A stretch of 19,090 nucleotides of DNA from NCBI GenBank assembly GCA_036279975.1, contig DASURP010000060.1:1-19090 (forward strand), written 5' to 3'. The translations under genes were made by a program, and so were the position numbers. Shown in pieces: positions 15,758-19,090 of the stretch (positions are counted from its first letter, which is position 1; every line of letters starts with the position of its first letter). This DNA comes from 66-474 sp036279975. Lineage in GTDB: Bacteria > Pseudomonadota > Gammaproteobacteria > Xanthomonadales > Rhodanobacteraceae. Under the pieces are notes generated by a model, which saw nothing but the letters and a program-made list of their open reading frames with translations, made no database searches and was not told where the DNA came from.

Positions 15758-17618
15758 AGAACGCGGTGGCGGGCAGCGCGTTGCGCGCCATGAACGCAAA
15801 CAACTTGTCGCGCCACAACGCCATGCCCGCCCGATCGTTGGCGACGATGGTTTCGCGCGACAGGAAGAAGGTCGTATCCATCATCTTGATGTCGAGCCCC
15901 TGCCTGGTGCAGGCATGCAGGGCCAGCGGCACGTTGGGGTCGTCGGCGAATCCGAAGCGCAGGGTCAGCTTGTGGAAGTCATGGCCGAGATCGGCAAGCT
16001 CGATGCGTTCCTCGGGATCGGCGTGGGGCGTTTCCAGCGTATCCACGGTCAGGATCACGTTGCGCTTGTGCAGCACCTTGTTGTGCTTGAGGTTGTGCAG
16101 CAGCGCGTGCGGCACCGCATCCGGATCGCTGACCAGGAAGATCGCCGTGCCCTCCACCCGCGTGGGCGGGTGTTCGGCAAGGTTGGTGATGAAGGGCGTG
16201 AGCGCCAGGCCGCCGAGCTTCAATTGCCGCAGCACCAGGTCGCGGCCGCGCCGCCAGGTGGTGAGGATCGTGAACACCGCAAGGCCCAGCACCAGCGGGA
16301 ACCAGCCGCCATCCTCGACCTTCAACGTGTTGGCGCCAAAGAAAGCCAGGTCGATCGAAAGGAAGAACACCAGCACCGCCAGCACCAGCAACGGACGCCA
16401 TTTCCACATCCGCCAGGCAACGATCACGAACAGCACCGTATCGATTGCCATGGTTCCCGTCACCGCGATGCCGTAGGCGCCGGCCAGCGCCTTGGAGGAA
16501 CCGAATCCGATGACCACCAGCACCACCAGGATCATCAGCAGGCGGTTGACCCACGGCAGGTAGATCTGCCCGACCTCCTCGTTGGAGGTATGCACCACCG
16601 GCATGCGCGGCAGGAAACCAAGCTGGATAGCCTGGCGCATGATCGAGAATGCGCCCGAGATCACCGCCTGCGAAGCGATCACCGCCGCCGCGGTCGCCAA
16701 CGCGATCATCGGATACAACGCCCAGCCCGGCACCGCGAGGTAGAACGGATTGCTGGCCGCCTCGGGGTTGTGCACCAGCAACGCACCTTGCCCGAAGTAA
16801 TTCAGCATCAGGCCGGGCATCACGAAGCCGTACCACGCCAGCGTGATCGGCTTGCGCCCGAAATGCCCCATGTCCGCGTACAGCGCCTCGGCGCCGGTCA
16901 CGCACAGCACCACCGCGCCCAGCACCAGAAATCCACCGGCGCCGTGATGGGTGAAAAAATTGAATCCGTACCACGGATTGATCGCACGCAGCACCAGTGG
17001 ATGTTGCACGATGTTGTACAGGCCGATCAGGCCGAGCGCGACGAACCACACGCACATCACCGGTCCGAACACGCTGCCGACGCGGCCGGTGCCATGCTTC
17101 TGGACCAGGAACAGCGCGACCAGCACCACCACCGCGATCCACACCACCCAGTGTGAAAGTTGCGGCGCCGCCACCTCGAGGCCCTCGACCGCCGACAGCA
17201 CCGTAATCGAAGGCGTGATCACGCCATCGCCGAAGAACAGCGCCGCCCCGAGTACCGCGGCCAGCACCACCAGCTTGCGGGTGCGGGGATACTGGCGCGT
17301 CGCCCGCTGCGCCAGCGCCATCATCGCCATGATGCCGCCTTCGCCCTTGTTGTCGGCGCGCATGATGAAGGTGACGTATTTCAGCGCCACCACGATCAGC
17401 AACGACCACAACACCAGCGACAATACGCCCAGCACGTTGAAGGTCGTCACCGGCATCCCGTGCTGGTCGCTGAAGGCCTCGCTGAAGGTGTACAGCGGGC
17501 TGGTGCCGATGTCGCCGAACACCACGCCCAGCGCCCCGAGGATCAAGGCCGACTTGGCGCCGTGGCCGTTGTCGGTGCCGCTGGAAGCGGGCGCCTGGTC
17601 GTGCACTTGTTCGCTCAT
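15705..17618 (-). CDS. kup: KUP-family potassium uptake protein
   Basis: Low-affinity, proton-coupled K+ importer (KUP/HAK/KT family) of the inner membrane; 637 residues. The family signature GDIGTSPLYT is at 35-44, followed by about 12 membrane helices up to residue ~465, with GDGVITPSITVLSAVEG and GAEALYADMGHFG as further hallmarks. The C-terminal ~170 residues form the cytosolic domain (AIFLVSDPDAVPHALLHNLKHNKVLH, TFFLSRETI) and end in FFSIPGNRLIELGAQVEI, the normal KUP terminus. AGGA lies 6 nt before the ATG. The gene starts 15 nt after the ruvA stop in the same orientation, so kup is probably read through from ruvC-ruvA. Its 3' end overlaps the convergent membrane-protein gene by 53 nt. 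Confidence 0.97.
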   Translation of the reverse strand: MSEQVHDQAPASSGTDNGHGAKSALILGALGVVFGDIGTSPLYTFSEAFSDQHGMPVTTFNVLGVLSLVLWSLLIVVALKYVTFIMRADNKGEGGIMAMMALAQRATRQYPRTRKLVVLAAVLGAALFFGDGVITPSITVLSAVEGLEVAAPQLSHWVVWIAVVVLVALFLVQKHGTGRVGSVFGPVMCVWFVALGLIGLYNIVQHPLVLRAINPWYGFNFFTHHGAGGFLVLGAVVLCVTGAEALYADMGHFGRKPITLAWYGFVMPGLMLNYFGQGALLVHNPEAASNPFYLAVPGWALYPMIALATAAAVIASQAVISGAFSIMRQAIQLGFLPRMPVVHTSNEEVGQIYLPWVNRLLMILVVLVVIGFGSSKALAGAYGIAVTGTMAIDTVLFVIVAWRMWKWRPLLVLAVLVFFLSIDLAFFGANTLKVEDGGWFPLVLGLAVFTILTTWRRGRDLVLRQLKLGGLALTPFITNLAEHPPTRVEGTAIFLVSDPDAVPHALLHNLKHNKVLHKRNVILTVDTLETPHADPEERIELADLGHDFHKLTLRFGFADDPNVPLALHACTRQGLDIKMMDTTFFLSRETIVANDRAGMALWRDKLFAFMARNALPATAFFSIPGNRLIELGAQVEI

Positions 17619-17633
17619 GGAAATCCTGACGGC

Positions 17634-18230
17634 CTAGTTGCCCAACGCAGCGCGCAAGGCCTTGCGGATGATGGCCTCGGCGCTGTCGCCGTCGGCGGCG
17701 ACTTTCTGCACCAGCCGGCTCACCTCGACCGGCTTGTAGCCGAGCTGCTGCAGCGCCACCGTGGCCTCGCCCGCCGCGTCCAGCGCCGCGGCGGCACCGG
17801 GCAGGGATACGCCGCCGGGAGTGGACAAGCCGTCGACGCGGTCGCGCAGCTCCACCACGATGCGCTCGGCGGTCTTCTTGCCGATGCCGGGGATCTTGGT
17901 CAGCGCCACTACGTCGCCGGCATGCACCAGCCGGGCGAAGTGATCGGTGGAAACCCCCGACAGCACCGCCAGCGCGATCTTCGCGCCGATGCCGCTGACC
18001 TTGAGCAGGCTGCGGAACAGCGTGCGTTCGTTCTCGCGCAGGAAACCGTACAGCGCGACGCTGTCCTCCTTCACCGCGTGATGGATCAGCAAGGTCACTT
18101 CGGTGCCGGTGGCGGGCAGGTCGTAGATCGTGGACATCGGCGCCTCGACCTCGTAGCCGACGCCGGCCACCTCCACCAGCAGCGAGGGCGGCTGGCGGGA
18201 AACCAGGGTGCCACGCAGTCGGCCGATCAC
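17634..18230 (-). CDS. ruvA: Holliday junction branch migration complex subunit RuvA
   Basis: DNA-junction-binding tetramer subunit that loads RuvB; 198 residues. Domain I is the OB fold (MIGRLRGTLVSRQPPSLLVEVAGVGYEV). Domain II carries the two helix-hairpin-helix elements: LLKVSGIGAKIALAVLSG and LTKIPGIGKKTAERIVVELRDR. A flexible linker (about 140-152) leads to domain III (AALDAAGEATVALQQLGYKPVEVSRLVQKV), which contacts RuvB. The start is GTG 18230, overlapping the ruvC stop as GTGA. It is followed 15 nt later by kup. Confidence 0.97.
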   Translation of the reverse strand: MIGRLRGTLVSRQPPSLLVEVAGVGYEVEAPMSTIYDLPATGTEVTLLIHHAVKEDSVALYGFLRENERTLFRSLLKVSGIGAKIALAVLSGVSTDHFARLVHAGDVVALTKIPGIGKKTAERIVVELRDRVDGLSTPGGVSLPGAAAALDAAGEATVALQQLGYKPVEVSRLVQKVAADGDSAEAIIRKALRAALGN

Positions 18231-18748
18231 CGGCGCCGCCTCCACGCCGTGCGCGGGATGCCGACGCGGGCCAGGCTGGCGCGGGTGTGCGCGTGCGCCA
18301 CCGCGATGGCCAATGCATCGGCGGCGTCGGCCTGCAGCGGGCCCTTGAGGCCGAGCAGCACGCCGATCATGCGCTGCACCTGCGCCTTGTCGGCGCGGCC
18401 ACTGCCGACCACGGACTGCTTGACCTCGGTTGCCGCGTATTCGTGCACCACGATCCCCCGACTGACCACCGCGCAGATCGCGGCGCCGCGTGCCTGCCCC
18501 AGTTTCAGCGCGGAATCCGCATTGCGCGCCATGAACACGCGCTCGATGCCGCACTCGACCGGCTGATGGGCGGCGATGATGTCACACAGTTCGTCAAAGA
18601 TGCGTTTCAGGCGCAGCGGGAAGCTGGCCTCGCCGGCCACCGCCAGCGCGCCATGGAAGACATGGGCGAGCCGGCCCGCCTCGTCCACGTCGATGATGCC
18701 CACGCCGGTGCGCTGGCTGCCGGGATCGATGCCGATGATGCGGATCAT
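18227..18748 (-). CDS. ruvC: Holliday junction resolvase RuvC
   Basis: Homodimeric endonuclease that resolves Holliday junctions; 173 residues. The RNase H-like catalytic acidic residues are present: D8 in IIGIDPGSQRTG, E69 in GIERVFMARNADSALKLGQARG, and D141 and D144 in QADAADALAIAVAHAH. GTG 18751 directly precedes ATG 18748; I give the ATG, and neither has a clear ribosome-binding site. The stop overlaps the ruvA GTG start. The C-terminus ends in a short basic Arg-rich tail. Confidence 0.97.
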   Translation of the reverse strand: MIRIIGIDPGSQRTGVGIIDVDEAGRLAHVFHGALAVAGEASFPLRLKRIFDELCDIIAAHQPVECGIERVFMARNADSALKLGQARGAAICAVVSRGIVVHEYAATEVKQSVVGSGRADKAQVQRMIGVLLGLKGPLQADAADALAIAVAHAHTRASLARVGIPRTAWRRRR

Positions 18749-18781
18749 CACGATGCGATGCGAAGGCGCGAGGCCTCCGAC

Positions 18782-19090
18782 TTATTCGGCCGTCCCGGCG
18801 GGCAGCAGGGCGTTGTGCGAGACCTCGCTCACGTCGTCCAGCGCATCGAGCTTTTCCAGCAGGTCGATCAGGGCTTCCTGCGCTTCCTCCGGCACCGCCA
18901 CGCGGTTGTTGGGCCGCATCACCACGCCGGCGTGCGTGGCATCCAGCCCGGCGGCGATCAGCGCCTGCTGCACCGCCTCGAAGCTTTCCGGCGCGCACAG
19001 CACGGCACTTTCGCCGTTCTCGTTGATGACATCGTCGGCGCCCGCTTCCAGTGCCGCTTCCAGCACCTTTTCCTCGGCGGCCTCGTCACC
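18782..19090 (-). CDS. yebC: YebC/PmpR-family protein, 3' part only
   Basis: The C-terminal 102 residues of a YebC/TACO1-family protein; the 5' part lies beyond the window edge. Visible sequence includes KVLEAALEAGADDVINENGE, followed by VLCAPESFEAVQQALIAAGLDA and VVMRPNNRVAVPEEAQEALIDLLEKLDALDDVSEVSHNA, matching the family's C-terminal domains. Family members are described as transcriptional regulators or, more recently, as ribosome-associated factors that relieve stalling at proline stretches. It is 33 nt upstream of ruvC in the same orientation, the conserved yebC-ruvC order. Confidence 0.93.
   Translation of the reverse strand, partial: GDEAAEEKVLEAALEAGADDVINENGESAVLCAPESFEAVQQALIAAGLDATHAGVVMRPNNRVAVPEEAQEALIDLLEKLDALDDVSEVSHNALLPAGTAE

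Noticed and set aside
15979..18318. Long minus-strand open frame of 779 codons covering kup and ruvA.
   Set aside because: It lies in a different frame from the clearly conserved Kup and RuvA proteins and has the low-complexity composition of a shadow frame.

Overview
The window is a GC-rich chromosomal segment from a gammaproteobacterium. The gene families, the order ruvC-ruvA / ruvB-ybgC-tolQRAB-pal-cpoB-queC and the protein sequences point to the Xanthomonadales/Lysobacterales (Rhodanobacteraceae- or Xanthomonadaceae-like). This placement is inferred by eye and was not searched. Most of the window is core housekeeping sequence. No transposase gene, integrase, CRISPR array or rRNA is visible.

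Layout. (1) 25-4776, plus strand: glutaminyl-tRNA synthetase, a nucleoside-deaminase-family enzyme, a TVP38/DedA-like membrane protein and a POT-family peptide transporter. (2) 4801-4935: a tRNA-Lys(TTT) gene on the minus strand, with a decayed copy of its own 3' end about 60 nt downstream. (3) 4989-11026, minus strand: a tightly packed ybgC-tolQ-tolR-tolA-tolB-pal-cpoB-queC operon, i.e. the Tol-Pal envelope-constriction machine with its usual accessories, ending in a queuosine-biosynthesis gene. (4) 10952-11101: a compact array of four copies of a GGGTCAGAGTG core, two direct and two inverted. It supplies the stop codon of ruvB and the start region of ybgC. (5) 11089-12135: ruvB, minus strand. 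(6) 12204-15757, plus strand: a block oriented against its neighbours, holding two independent regulatory units. The first is an ECF sigma factor, a single-pass putative anti-sigma protein and a secreted double-PDZ protein. The second is a three-cysteine metal-type MerR regulator, behind a mer-like promoter/operator, translationally coupled to an unrecognised polytopic membrane protein. (7) 15705-19090, minus strand: kup, ruvA, ruvC and the 3' part of yebC.

How the genes work together. The RuvABC resolvasome genes are split: ruvC-ruvA overlap and are followed by kup, while ruvB lies on the far side of the plus-strand block. The Tol-Pal genes overlap or abut and are probably co-transcribed. 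The most interesting part is 14522-15757. The MerR-type promoter has a 19-bp spacer and a dyad at the canonical place, and the regulator has cysteines at the spacing of Hg/Pb-type MerR proteins. The only visible target is a membrane protein that is not MerT, MerC or a P-type ATPase. This looks like a small self-regulated metal-response unit whose effector is unknown.
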